A stretch of DNA of 56,503 bases from Flavobacteriaceae bacterium. GTDB lineage: Bacteria > Bacteroidota > Bacteroidia > Flavobacteriales > Flavobacteriaceae. The stretch is taken from the NCBI GenBank assembly GCA_027081505.1, contig JALWKK010000042.1, positions 1 through 56,503 of the forward strand, read 5' to 3'. A program made the translations under genes and the position numbers. Under the pieces are notes generated by a model that saw only the letters and a list, made by a program, of their open reading frames with translations, was not told the DNA's origin and searched no databases. Numbering within the stretch: position 1 is the stretch's first letter; the number at the start of each line of letters is the position of its first letter. Below, one piece after another: positions 9,604-17,237 of the stretch.

Positions 9604-10302
9604 TTACAACAAGTTATTATCGGCAAAGCTAAAATAATCTTTTTCGGTTACAATTAAGTGGTCTAAAACTTTTATATCCAAACTTTTGCTTGCCGTACTT
9701 AATTTGTTGGTAATATGTTTATCTGCTTGGCTGGGTTTCAGCGTTCCGGAAGGGTGATTGTGTACGAGGATAATTCCGGTAGCCCCAATTTGTAACGCTT
9801 GTTTCATTACCAGTCTTACATCTACCAAAGTGCCTGTAATTCCTCCTTTGCTAAGCTGTGTTTTTTCTAATACTTTGTTGGAATTATTCAAATAAATAAT
9901 CCAAAATTCTTCATGTAACAACTCACCGATAATAGGTTGCATAAGATTAAAAACCTGATTTGAAGATGTTATTTTCAACTCTTGTTGAGCTTCTTGTAAT
10001 CGTCTTCGTCTTCCTAACTCGGCGGCTGCAATAATCGAAATGGCTTTTGCTTCACCAATACCTTTAAACGCTACTAACTCTTGTACGGTTAATTTTCCCA
10101 AGGCATTTAAATTATTAGCTACCGATGCCAAAATTCGTTTGCTCAGTCCCACAGCACTTTCCTCCTTGTTACCCGAGCCTATAAGAATGGCAATAAGCTC
10201 GGCATTACTTAAACTTGCTTTTCCTTTTTGCAATAATTTTTCTCTCGGACGATCATCGAGATTCCAATTCTTAATAGAAAAAGATTTGGGTTTTTCTTCC
10301 AA
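9604..10302 (-). CDS. radC: RadC family JAB/JAMM-domain protein
   Basis: A 232-residue protein when started at TTG 10302 (MEEKPKSFSIKNW), which matches the usual family N-terminus. The longest open frame goes to 10359 and would overlap the divergent gene at 10347, so it is rejected. A helix-hairpin-helix region (FKGIGEAKAISIIAAAELGRR) precedes the JAMM metal site VHNHPSGTLKPSQADKH. The historical link to DNA repair has been withdrawn for the E. coli gene; the biochemical role remains open. It is the first gene of the seven-gene minus-strand run. Confidence 0.9.
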   Translation of the reverse strand: MEEKPKSFSIKNWNLDDRPREKLLQKGKASLSNAELIAILIGSGNKEESAVGLSKRILASVANNLNALGKLTVQELVAFKGIGEAKAISIIAAAELGRRRRLQEAQQELKITSSNQVFNLMQPIIGELLHEEFWIIYLNNSNKVLEKTQLSKGGITGTLVDVRLVMKQALQIGATGIILVHNHPSGTLKPSQADKHITNKLSTASKSLDIKVLDHLIVTEKDYFSFADNNLL

Positions 10303-10346
10303 AATATAACGTATATTTATACCAAAAATAACAAGCAGGTAAAAAT

Positions 10347-11174
10347 ATGAAAAAAACACTACTCTTTTTACTTATTGCCGTATCGAGTTCGACAATTTCT
10401 TATTCTCAAAAGTTAGATAAAATTAAGGGAAGTAAAAGCGTCAAACAATCTGAACGTGTTTTTGACACGATTACCGGAATTGAACTACACAAAAACATTA
10501 AATTAAATCTTATTCAATCGCAAAAAAATAAACTGGTTATTCAAGCAGACGACAACTTGCATGATGTGGTTGAAACAAAGGTTGTTGACGGTGTATTAGA
10601 TATTGACCTAACAAACCAAATTGCTTCAAAAAAGAAACTTGAATTAAATTTATACCTAACTTCCATTCGCCAAATTACGCTTCAAGACAACGCCACTATT
10701 TATAGTAGTGATTTCTTTGTTACTGAAGAAACCACTCTAAATTTAAACGATAATACCGAAGCAATTTTACTATTTGATTCGAAAAAATTTAACTTAAATG
10801 CGAACGATAAAAGCAAAGCAAATTTAGTATTAAAATGCGAAGATGTATTATTTAATCTTGAAGAATATGCCCAGATTGAAGCACAAGCAGCTATTTTAAA
10901 TCTTACGATAAATGCCTCTCAAAAAGCATCGGTTACTTTAAAGGGAGAAACCAAACATTTTATAGTTAAGACCGATAATTCGGCAAAAATTTTATCTAGC
11001 AATTTAAAAGTTAAAAAAGCCAATTTAGAAGCCGACAGAGATTCTCTTGTTTACCTAAACGTAGAAGATACGTTAAAAATAGATGCTTCGGGCAAATCAA
11101 AAATTCATATTTACGGAAAACCGAAAATAGACTTAAATACATTTAAAGATCGTGCTATTTTGTTTAAAGAATAG
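10347..11174 (+). CDS. GIN-domain (DUF2807) exported protein
   Basis: A 275-residue exported protein with a signal peptide (SSSTISYSQ, cleaved near residue 21). The start VFDTITGIELHKNIKLNLIQSQ followed by LVIQADDNLHDVVETKVVDG is typical of the GIN/DUF2807 domain, a right-handed parallel beta-helix often called a putative autotransporter adhesin. Repeated short strands fill the rest (for example LNLNDNTEAILLFDSKKFNL). Only 44 nt separate it from the divergent radC start. It is followed after 20 nt by the oxidoreductase gene, but no functional link is obvious. Confidence 0.82.
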   Translation: MKKTLLFLLIAVSSSTISYSQKLDKIKGSKSVKQSERVFDTITGIELHKNIKLNLIQSQKNKLVIQADDNLHDVVETKVVDGVLDIDLTNQIASKKKLELNLYLTSIRQITLQDNATIYSSDFFVTEETTLNLNDNTEAILLFDSKKFNLNANDKSKANLVLKCEDVLFNLEEYAQIEAQAAILNLTINASQKASVTLKGETKHFIVKTDNSAKILSSNLKVKKANLEADRDSLVYLNVEDTLKIDASGKSKIHIYGKPKIDLNTFKDRAILFKE

Positions 11175-11194
11175 CTTACAAACAACTCTTTGCT

Positions 11195-12439
11195 TTGAAA
11201 CAAGTTATCGTTATAGGAGGGGGTATCATTGGGTTATGCACTGCGTATTATTTACAAAAGGAAGGACACCGAGTTATTGTAATTGAAAAAGGTGATTTTT
11301 CGCAAGGTACATCTTTTGTAAATGCAGGTTTTCTTTCTCCCAGCCATTTTATTCCGTTGGCTGCTCCGGGAATTCTTTCTACCGGACTTAAAATGATGAT
11401 TAATAAAAACAGTCCGTTTTATATTAAACCTAGATTTGAAAAAGAATTTCTGCAATGGGCATGGGCGTTTAAAAAATCGGCTAACCAAATTACCGTCGAT
11501 AAAGCAATTCCTATTTATAAAGAGTTAATTTTAAAAAGCACCCGGCTTTTTAAAGAGTTAAAAAATGAAAAAGCTATAGACTTTCATCTGGAAAATAAAG
11601 GTCTTCTTGTACTTTACAAAACCTCAAAATATGAAGACAAAGAAAACAAAATTGCACAAAGAGCTTTAAAAGAAGGGCTGCAAGTAGCTTTTTTACAAAA
11701 AGATGAAGTTAAACAGTTAGAGCCTACCGTTTCAGAAAACTTAACAGGTGGCATTCACTATAAAAATGACGCACATACCACTCCTCCCGAGTTTATGAAA
11801 AAAATTAAACACTATTTGGTAAAAAAGGGTGTTCGTTTTCAAACAAATCAAAAAGTTGACACGTTTGTAATTAAAAACAAACGGGTTGCCGGCGTAATAA
11901 CCCAAAACAAAACATATAATGCCGATGAAATTGTAATTGCTTCCGGAAGTTGGACTCCCCTACTCTTAAAAAAGTTAGGTGTTAAATTATTGTTACAAGC
12001 CGGTAAAGGTTATAAAATAGACATTCATAAAAATACCGGAGTACAATATCCCGCTCTTTTAGCCGAAGCCAAAGTTGCCATTACACCAATGCAACATTTT
12101 ACTCGTCTTGCCGGAACGATGGAGTTATCCGGAATTAATCATAAAATTTTAAAAAATAGGGTAACTGCTATTACTAATTTGGCACAAACCTATTACACAA
12201 ACCTTGGTGTTAAAGCCAATCACCTTAAACAAGCACAATGCGGTTTGCGTCCGGTTTCTCCCGACGGACTGCCCTATATTGGCAAACTTACTAAATACAA
12301 AAACGTAACTGTTGCAACCGGTCATGCAATGATGGGCTGGACATTGGGACCAATAACGGGTAAGTTAGTTAGTCAACTTATTGCTAACGAAAAACCTTTG
12401 GTTTCGTTAGAATTGTTTCATCCTGAAAGAAAATTTTAA
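11195..12439 (+). CDS. FAD-dependent D-amino-acid dehydrogenase-like oxidoreductase (DadA/DAO family)
   Basis: A 414-residue flavoprotein. The Rossmann dinucleotide motif GGGIIG is at residues 8-13, the ribose-binding Glu is in VIVIEKGDFSQGTS, and the C-terminal FAD signature is CGLRPVSPDGLPYIGKL with ATGHAMMGWTLGPITGKLV. The start is TTG 11195. Relatives oxidise D-amino acids or hydroxyproline and pass electrons to the respiratory chain. No racemase or hydroxyproline catabolic gene is nearby, so the substrate is undecided. Its stop overlaps the convergent mpl gene by 4 bp. Confidence 0.85.
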   Translation: MKQVIVIGGGIIGLCTAYYLQKEGHRVIVIEKGDFSQGTSFVNAGFLSPSHFIPLAAPGILSTGLKMMINKNSPFYIKPRFEKEFLQWAWAFKKSANQITVDKAIPIYKELILKSTRLFKELKNEKAIDFHLENKGLLVLYKTSKYEDKENKIAQRALKEGLQVAFLQKDEVKQLEPTVSENLTGGIHYKNDAHTTPPEFMKKIKHYLVKKGVRFQTNQKVDTFVIKNKRVAGVITQNKTYNADEIVIASGSWTPLLLKKLGVKLLLQAGKGYKIDIHKNTGVQYPALLAEAKVAITPMQHFTRLAGTMELSGINHKILKNRVTAITNLAQTYYTNLGVKANHLKQAQCGLRPVSPDGLPYIGKLTKYKNVTVATGHAMMGWTLGPITGKLVSQLIANEKPLVSLELFHPERKF

Positions 12440-13791
12440 TCCATTCTATTTTTAATAGCTTCAAAATCCAAACCACCGTAATTTCCGCTACTCATTAGCA
12501 ATAATGAAGCATCTTTAAACGATTGAGAGAATAAAAAATCTTGAAACTCTTTGGGATTTGTAAAAATATGCAAATCGGTTCGTTGAAATGCTTCTGCTAT
12601 TTGTTGCGATGTAATAGGTTGTAATTTTTTAATTTTAACAGCGTGGGGCGAATAAAAAACTACTGCAACATCGGCAGCATTTAGCGTACCTTTGTATTGT
12701 TTTAAAAATTGAGGTGTTAGACTGCTATAGGTATGCAACTCTAGGCAAGCAATGAGTTTTCTGTCGGGGAATTGATCTTTTACGGCTTGTGTGGTAGCTT
12801 TTACTTTACTGGGCGAATGAGCAAAATCTTTATAGGCAACAGCATTTTTGGTTTCTGCTATTTTTTCTAAACGTTTGCTGGCTCCTTGAAATGAAGCTAT
12901 TGCTTCATAAAAATCTTCTTCACCTATACCCATCTGCAAACAAATCCACCGAGCACCTTCCATATTGCTTAAATTATGTTTTCCGAAAATTGATAGGGGC
13001 AATACACCATCGGGTGTATCGAGTATTGTTATTCCGTTAGTAAGTTGATAGGAAGGTGTTTTATAAGGAAATTTACGAATGGTGTTTTGAGAAGATTCAA
13101 CGACTTCTTTAACTATTTCGTCTTCAATATTATAGGTTATACTTCCGCCTTTTACAACAGAATCTACAAAAATTTTGAATTGATCTACATAATTTTCAAA
13201 AGTGGGAAATACATTAATATGATCCCAAGCTATTCCGCTAAGCAAGGCAATATTTGGTTTATAAAGATGAAATTTTGGTCTTCTATCTATAGGTGAACTT
13301 AAATATTCATCTCCTTCCAATATAATAAAATCGTTGTCATTGGTAAGTTTTACCATGACATCAAACCCTTCAAGTTGTGCCCCAACCATATAATCAACAT
13401 TTTTATTATGGTAATGTAAGACATGTAAAATCATGGATGTTATGGTGGTTTTACCGTGACTCCCTCCTATTACAACACGTGTTTTGTATTTTGATTGTTC
13501 GTATAAAAACTCCGGATACGAATAAATTTTCAAACCCAGTTCTTGCGCTTTAAGAAGCTCGGGATTGTCTTCTTTAGCGTGCATACCCAAAACAATTGCA
13601 TCTATATCTTGCGTTATTTTTTCAGGAAACCAACCAAATAAACGGGGTAATAAACCATGCTTTTCCAATCTAGATTTTGACGGGTTAAAAATCTCATCGT
13701 CACTACCGGTAACAATCTCGCCTTTTAAATGAAGCGCTAATGCCAAATTGTGCATTGCAGCGCCTCCTATTGCTATAAAATGAACACGCAT
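12436..13791 (-). CDS. mpl: UDP-N-acetylmuramate:L-Ala-gamma-D-Glu-meso-DAP ligase
   Basis: A murein recycling ligase that joins the recovered tripeptide to UDP-MurNAc. The 451-residue protein has the Mur ligase N-terminal Rossmann region (HFIAIGGAAMHNLALALHLKG), the ATP loop GGSHGKTT at residues 109-116, the central domain with EGDEY and AWDHINVFPT, and the C-terminal KDFAHSPSKVKATTQAV. The presence of the recycling enzyme implies meso-DAP peptidoglycan, as expected for this group. It is monocistronic with its own promoter-like element upstream. Confidence 0.93.
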   Translation of the reverse strand: MRVHFIAIGGAAMHNLALALHLKGEIVTGSDDEIFNPSKSRLEKHGLLPRLFGWFPEKITQDIDAIVLGMHAKEDNPELLKAQELGLKIYSYPEFLYEQSKYKTRVVIGGSHGKTTITSMILHVLHYHNKNVDYMVGAQLEGFDVMVKLTNDNDFIILEGDEYLSSPIDRRPKFHLYKPNIALLSGIAWDHINVFPTFENYVDQFKIFVDSVVKGGSITYNIEDEIVKEVVESSQNTIRKFPYKTPSYQLTNGITILDTPDGVLPLSIFGKHNLSNMEGARWICLQMGIGEEDFYEAIASFQGASKRLEKIAETKNAVAYKDFAHSPSKVKATTQAVKDQFPDRKLIACLELHTYSSLTPQFLKQYKGTLNAADVAVVFYSPHAVKIKKLQPITSQQIAEAFQRTDLHIFTNPKEFQDFLFSQSFKDASLLLMSSGNYGGLDFEAIKNRMD

Positions 13792-13811
13792 AAAAGAGTT
13801 TTTATTAAAAA

Positions 13812-13819
13812 CAAAGATA
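13812..13819 (-). promoter_or_regulatory. -7 element (TATCTTTG) of mpl
   Basis: Read on the minus strand, the sequence is TATCTTTG, a perfect TAnnTTTG match 21 nt upstream of the mpl ATG. No TTG is found at the exact -33 spacing. Confidence 0.5.
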
Positions 13820-13870
13820 TTAAATGGCAGAAGACATTTGAATGAATGATAGAAGATTTTTCATTAACTT

Positions 13871-13890
13871 GTATTCTTTAAAAAGAATAC
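13871..13890. terminator. Hairpin downstream of the TPR gene
   Basis: GTATTCTTT-AA-AAAGAATAC has 9-bp arms and lies 10 nt beyond the stop of the minus-strand TPR gene. The following minus-strand sequence is only moderately T-rich, so it may be a weak terminator or an mRNA-stabilising hairpin. Confidence 0.4.
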
Positions 13891-13900
13891 GTGTATTTTG

Positions 13901-14857
13901 CTAATCTTCCATTTTTAATATTACGTTTTTTTCGGTTTTAAATTTTTCTAACTCAGGATTTAAACTTATTGCTTTATTAATAAGTAATAATGCCTGTTTT
14001 TTACTATTTCTATGCCTATAAATTTTTGCCAAATTATAGTATGCCCATTCTACCGGAACACCATCTTCAATAGAATAGTTAGTGATGTATTTATTTAAAC
14101 ACTTTTCACCTTTATTCAACTCCAAATTATAGGTTGCACTCACTTTTCCTAATTGATAATTAAGCGTGTTTTTATTTAATTTTTCAGAAGCTTTCTCCAA
14201 AGTTTTAATGGCTTGAGCCGGATTTTCTTTTTCATAAAAAGAAGCCAATTTACTATAACACGTTAAAGATCCTCCTACCGCTACAGCTTTTTTGTAATAG
14301 CTTTCAGCTTCTTTGGGTTTGTCATCATATTCATAAATATATCCTTTTGCTAAATAACCATCTACCTTTGATAATTGCTCCAACTCATCGGCATATTTTA
14401 ATGCTTTGCTGCGGCTTCCGCCTATTAATTCGGGTAATTGTATATAAAGTTCAACTAATGCCCATCTTACTTCAATATGTTTCGTATCCAGCATAGCGGC
14501 TTTATGTAATGCCTCTTTAATATCATTAATCATAAAGAATGCTCTAATTTTACTAACTTCCAGTGCTTTTAAACCCATCGCCCCGCCATATTTATACCAA
14601 TATTGGGCTACATTAGGATATTGTTGCGTTAACTCTTTATAAATTTTAATAGCTTCATCCCACTTTTTTTGATACGCATACGCATCGGCAAGAAGTTCGG
14701 TTGCTGTTGTATCTTGTGGCTTTTTTAAAAGGTGCGATTGTAAATAAACCACTGCCTCCGCATATTTTTTTTCTTTAAACCATTGCGCCGTATTCTCTGA
14801 GACAGACTGTCCAAGAAGAACCAACGGAATGAATAAAAAAAAACAAATTGTTTTCAT
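13901..14857 (-). CDS. Exported tetratricopeptide repeat protein
   Basis: A 318-residue protein with a signal peptide (MKTICFFLFIPLVLLGQ) and TPR-like helical pairs from about residue 25 to the end. Clear units include AVVYLQSHLLKKPQDTTATE, WDEAIKIYKELTQQYPNVAQ, AKGYIYEYDDKPKEAESYYK and AQAIKTLEKASEKLNKNTLN. It is a periplasmic scaffold with no catalytic motif and no close operon partner. It lies at the left edge of the variable island. Confidence 0.8.
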   Translation of the reverse strand: MKTICFFLFIPLVLLGQSVSENTAQWFKEKKYAEAVVYLQSHLLKKPQDTTATELLADAYAYQKKWDEAIKIYKELTQQYPNVAQYWYKYGGAMGLKALEVSKIRAFFMINDIKEALHKAAMLDTKHIEVRWALVELYIQLPELIGGSRSKALKYADELEQLSKVDGYLAKGYIYEYDDKPKEAESYYKKAVAVGGSLTCYSKLASFYEKENPAQAIKTLEKASEKLNKNTLNYQLGKVSATYNLELNKGEKCLNKYITNYSIEDGVPVEWAYYNLAKIYRHRNSKKQALLLINKAISLNPELEKFKTEKNVILKMED

Positions 14858-15041
14858 AAAGATAAAGACGAAACTACAAAAATAAGCTTTCGGTTTTAAT
14901 TATAGTTTTTTTTAGATTAATAAAATGGTTCTTTTATTAAGTAGGATAACCAACCACTTGGGCAATGTATTAACTGTTGTAAGTGATAAAAAAATCCTAC
15001 CTTAGCAGGAAGTCTTTACATTATTTTAATGCAGATATATA

Positions 15042-15120
15042 GTCTCCGCTGGTGTGCGATTGCATCGCGTTCCTATTCCAAATAAATCTATTAACAAAGG
15101 CTTGGTTTTCCGCAGGTGAA
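15042..15120 (+). repeat. REP-like repeat family B, copy 1
   Basis: It begins CCGCTGGTGTGCGATTGC and contains the hairpin GCGAT-TGC-ATCGC. A tail with CTATTAACAAAGGCTTGG follows. A closely similar 78-bp copy is at 17018-17095 and a split copy at 16866-17016. Confidence 0.7.
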
Positions 15121-15178
15121 CCTTATTTGCCAAATACCCTGTTTTCTTAAAATAAAATTAGAACCGGAACAAAATTTG

Positions 15179-15186
15179 TATATTTG
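15179..15186 (+). promoter_or_regulatory. -7 element (TATATTTG) of the first toxin-antitoxin pair
   Basis: A perfect TAnnTTTG match 19 nt upstream of the antitoxin ATG at 15206. Confidence 0.5.
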
Positions 15187-15205
15187 TTTAACAAAAACAA
15201 AAGTT

Positions 15206-15436
15206 ATGGATTTACGAATAACACAATTAGAACTTATAGAAATGCTTTTGAATACTAAAAAAGAAGAAGTTTTAAATAAAGTTAGAATACTTTTAGAATC
15301 GGAACAAGATGATTATTCATTAACAGAAGAACAATATACAATTATTGATAAGCGTAGAGAAAATTATTTAAAAGGAAAAGGAAAATCTCTGACTTGGGAA
15401 GAAGTGGAACAAAACGTATTAAAAGAAATATCTTGA
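15206..15436 (+). CDS. Antitoxin of a RelE/ParE-type pair (addiction module component family)
   Basis: A 76-residue protein starting at ATG 15206 (MDLRITQLELIEMLLN); the open frame extends upstream without a good start, through the family B repeat. The N-terminal helices resemble the dimerisation part of small antitoxins, and the tail ENYLKGKGKSLTWEEVEQNV is typical of the Bacteroidota addiction-module component family that wraps the toxin. The stop TGA overlaps the TTG start of the toxin gene, as expected for a coupled pair. It probably also represses the operon, but no operator can be defined from sequence alone. Confidence 0.8.
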   Translation: MDLRITQLELIEMLLNTKKEEVLNKVRILLESEQDDYSLTEEQYTIIDKRRENYLKGKGKSLTWEEVEQNVLKEIS

Positions 15437-15708
15437 AATACGAACTAATAATTAGAGATGAAGCCGAATTAGAAATAATTGAGGCAGTAAAATACTATGA
15501 AAGTAAGCAAATTGGGTTAGGTAAACGATTTTTATCTCATTTAAAAATATATTTAAAAAGAATACAAACTTATCCGGAACATTTTTATATTAAACGAAAT
15601 CCATATAGAGAAGCCGTTTTAAAAAAATTTCCTTATTTGATTATTTTTGAATTGTCTGAAAATAAAGTAATTGTTTTCTCAGTTTTTAACACATATCAAA
15701 ATCCATAA
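15433..15708 (+). CDS. RelE/ParE superfamily toxin
   Basis: A 91-residue protein. I place its start at TTG 15433, which overlaps the antitoxin stop as TTGA; the longer frame from 15394 would duplicate antitoxin codons. The fold is clear: LIIRDEAELEIIEAVKYYESKQ forms the two N-terminal helices, followed by the strands PYREAVLKKFPYLIIFEL and KVIVFSVFNTYQNP. Members either cleave mRNA on the ribosome or poison gyrase. The sequence does not decide which. Confidence 0.82.
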   Translation: MKYELIIRDEAELEIIEAVKYYESKQIGLGKRFLSHLKIYLKRIQTYPEHFYIKRNPYREAVLKKFPYLIIFELSENKVIVFSVFNTYQNP

Positions 15709-15842
15709 ATAAAAAACTAGACTTGTAAAAAGACGAATGAAATAGAAATGTTCTTTAAAATATTTTTTGAGAGTTGCTTTGTAAGTAAGGTATGTGAAAA
15801 AAAAGTAGTTTTTTGCTAAAAAAGGTATTTACTACTATCACT

Positions 15843-15871
15843 GCTGCCACACGATATAATCGTGAGGTAGC
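15843..15871 (+). repeat. REP-like hairpin family A, copy 1
   Basis: Arms around ACACGAT-ATA-ATCGTG extend through CTGCC and GGTAG with two mismatches. It directly precedes a RAYT 3' remnant at 15874, so the hairpin joins coding debris. The stretch 15709-15842 has no feature I can name. Confidence 0.6.
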
Positions 15872-15873
15872 AA

Positions 15874-15915
15874 GGTTTTTTAGAAGATATAATTGTTTTT
15901 CGTAGTTTTGATTAA
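15874..15915 (+). pseudogene. 3' remnant of a REP-associated tyrosine transposase (RAYT), short copy
   Basis: Only the last 13 codons plus stop remain, reading GFLEDIIVFRSFD. They match the end of the longer remnant at 17942-18109 (GLLEDIIVFCSFD) almost base for base, and both are followed within about 30 bp by a family A hairpin starting AAAACCCCACACGAAGGGATT. Confidence 0.65.
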
Positions 15916-15924
15916 TGTTAATAA

Positions 15925-16281
15925 CAACTAATAAATAAAACCCCACACGAAGGGATTCGTGCGGGAGCGGGGGTTTTAGGTAAAATAATACTAGGTTCTG
16001 ATATAGCCGTTTCAGCAGATGATATGACGGGAATTATTGATAATGAAGGAAAGACTATTGCTGAAAAGGCAGTTGGAGAGAAAACAACTGCGATAATCAA
16101 AACAACAGTCAAAGCTGCTAATGTAGCTAATGGTATATTAGATTTGAAGAAACTCAAAAACGACCCAACTAAAACAGTAAATAAAAAAAAGGTTGAAATA
16201 GTAGGTGCTACAGCAGGTATAGTTTCTGATGCAGCTACTACAGCCGATAATGTAAGCAAAATTAAAAAGGAGAAAGAATAG
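15925..16281 (+). pseudogene. C-terminal relic of a probable polymorphic (Rhs/cell-surface type) toxin
   Basis: An ATG-initiated frame begins at 16024 (85 residues), but the frame is open back to 15925 through a REP hairpin. The segment just upstream (LGKIILGSDIAVSADD) reads like coding sequence, so I take this as the 3' end of a larger gene whose 5' part was replaced by the repeat. The protein is rich in Ala, Val and Lys with motifs such as VGATAGIVSDAATTADN, resembling glycine/alanine pre-toxin regions near the end of Rhs-type proteins. No nuclease or other toxin motif is visible. A membrane protein gene follows after 1 nt. The toxin assignment is inference. Confidence 0.45.
15937..15977 (+). 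repeat. REP-like hairpin family A, copy 2
   Basis: AAAACCCC, CACGAA, then TTCGTGCGGG and GGGGGTTTT make a long imperfect palindrome. The following toxin-relic reading frame runs straight out of its right arm. Confidence 0.7.
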
Positions 16282-16282
16282 A

Positions 16283-16750
16283 ATGAGTGTCGTTTATAAA
16301 ACAAAATATAGATTTTTAGCATTTGATTGGGTAGTTCTATTATTATTTTGTGTTTTAGTATATATATTTTGGAATCTTTTTCAGTCAAAAATCATAGTTA
16401 TAGTGTTTTCCGTTTTTATAGGTGTTTTTGCCATTTACCTTAATCATATATTAATGTATCCAATATTCATTTTAGATAAAGAATATTTGCAACGATATTA
16501 TAAGCTAAGACCAATATATAATAGAGTTAACTACAAAATTAAAGATATAATTGAAATTAAAATTAACGATAAGAGAAAAGGGTATCAATCATACCCAACA
16601 ATGAAAGTATATTACAAAGTCCGTAACAAGGTAAAAAGTGATTTCTTTCAATTCACAAAATATAATCACGAAGATTTTGAAGGATTAATAGAATCGATGA
16701 AAAAATTAGGTATAAATATTACTTTTAAAGAAATTGATAAATTAAGGTAA
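16283..16750 (+). CDS. Two-helix membrane protein, possible immunity protein
   Basis: A 155-residue protein with two transmembrane helices (about residues 13-31 and 36-58) followed by a soluble domain of about 95 residues with alternating strands (FILDKEYLQRYYKLRP, TMKVYYKVRNKVKSDFF) and a final helix FEGLIESMKKLGI, resembling bacterial PH-like domains. It starts 1 nt after the toxin relic, preceded by AAGGAG. The position directly behind a toxin C-terminus is that of an immunity gene, but the relationship is inferred from order only. The reading frame appears intact. Confidence 0.5.
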   Translation: MSVVYKTKYRFLAFDWVVLLLFCVLVYIFWNLFQSKIIVIVFSVFIGVFAIYLNHILMYPIFILDKEYLQRYYKLRPIYNRVNYKIKDIIEIKINDKRKGYQSYPTMKVYYKVRNKVKSDFFQFTKYNHEDFEGLIESMKKLGINITFKEIDKLR

Positions 16751-16865
16751 ATCAAAGAAGGAAATCCCCGCTGGTGGGTAATGTCCTAAACCGGCACTTT
16801 TAGAAAATGACTAAAATTAAATATTGATTATCAACAAATTATAAAATGAATAAGTCTCTTAATGG

Positions 16866-17016
16866 AGCCCCGCTGGTGCGCGAATCCTTTCGCGTTACCT
16901 TCTTCTGGTAATGCACTAAACCGGCACTTTTGTAAATTAATTGTGTTTTTGTATTAATTATCAGCACATTACACAGTAAATAAATTTGTTAACGCGGGCT
17001 TGGTTTTTTGCTGGTA
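16866..17016 (+). repeat. REP-like repeat family B, split copy
   Basis: The head (CCCCGCTGGTGCGCGAA, hairpin CGCGAA-TCCT-TTCGCG) is at 16866-16897 and the tail (TTGTTAACGCGGGCTTGG) at about 16985-17016. About 80 bp lie between them that begin GGTAATGC and end with GCACATTAC, so the inner segment itself has short inverted ends and may be an insertion. Confidence 0.55.
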
Positions 17017-17017
17017 A

Positions 17018-17095
17018 GCCCCGCTGGTGCGCTATTGCATCGCGTTACTGTTCTAAACAAATCAATTAACAAAGGCTTAATTTTCCGCCGGCAAA
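17018..17095 (+). repeat. REP-like repeat family B, copy 2
   Basis: GCCCCGCTGGTGCGC, then a short palindrome around ATTGCAT, then the tail CAATTAACAAAGGCTTAA. It aligns over its length with the copy at 15042-15120. Confidence 0.65.
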
Positions 17096-17122
17096 CGATT
17101 TTATTAAGGCTGTCTCTACGAC

Positions 17123-17163
17123 CGCACGAATCCCTACTTGCTATAAGCAAGTATTCGTGTGGG
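17123..17163 (+). repeat. REP-like hairpin family A, copy 3 with nested stem
   Basis: Outer arms CGCACGAAT and ATTCGTGTG enclose a second perfect stem ACTTGC-TATA-GCAAGT. It lies 75 nt upstream of the second antitoxin gene. Confidence 0.6.
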
Positions 17164-17211
17164 TGTTTACCCCTGTTATAGGTAAAGAAAATTAGTAATG
17201 GTTTATTTTTT

Positions 17212-17219
17212 TATATTTG
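17212..17219 (+). promoter_or_regulatory. -7 element (TATATTTG) of the second toxin-antitoxin pair
   Basis: A perfect TAnnTTTG match 18 nt upstream of ATG 17238, the same sequence as in front of the first pair. Confidence 0.5.
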
Positions 17220-17237
17220 TGATATAAAAACAGAACT

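Larger units (their letters stand above)
14858..15205. other. Intergenic edge of the variable island
   Basis: There is no gene here. It holds a spaced inverted repeat (GTAGGAT at 14941-14947, ATCCTAC at 14994-15000), a copy of the family B palindromic repeat (15042-15120) and the promoter-like element of the first antitoxin gene. Confidence 0.6.
16751..17237. other. Gene-free repeat cluster between the toxin relic and the second toxin-antitoxin pair
   Basis: No coding region is supported. It is filled by family B repeats (16765, 16866, 17018), two copies of a GGTAATG..CTAAACCGGCACTTTT segment (16778-16801 and 16908-16931) and a family A hairpin at 17123-17163. Confidence 0.65.

Noticed and set aside
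10303-10359. N-terminal extension of radC to the ATG at 10359
   Set aside because: The extra 19 residues are hydrophobic and atypical, and the extension would overlap the start of the divergent GIN-domain gene. TTG 10302 restores the conserved N-terminus.
16024-16281. Independent complete small gene starting at ATG 16024
   Set aside because: The frame continues upstream with coding-like residues until a REP hairpin, so a truncated gene is more likely, though a stand-alone gene cannot be excluded.
15755-16388. Two minus-strand open frames across the island
   Set aside because: They lie opposite the RAYT remnant, the REP hairpin and the toxin relic, and read as low-complexity hydrophobic shadows of those sequences.
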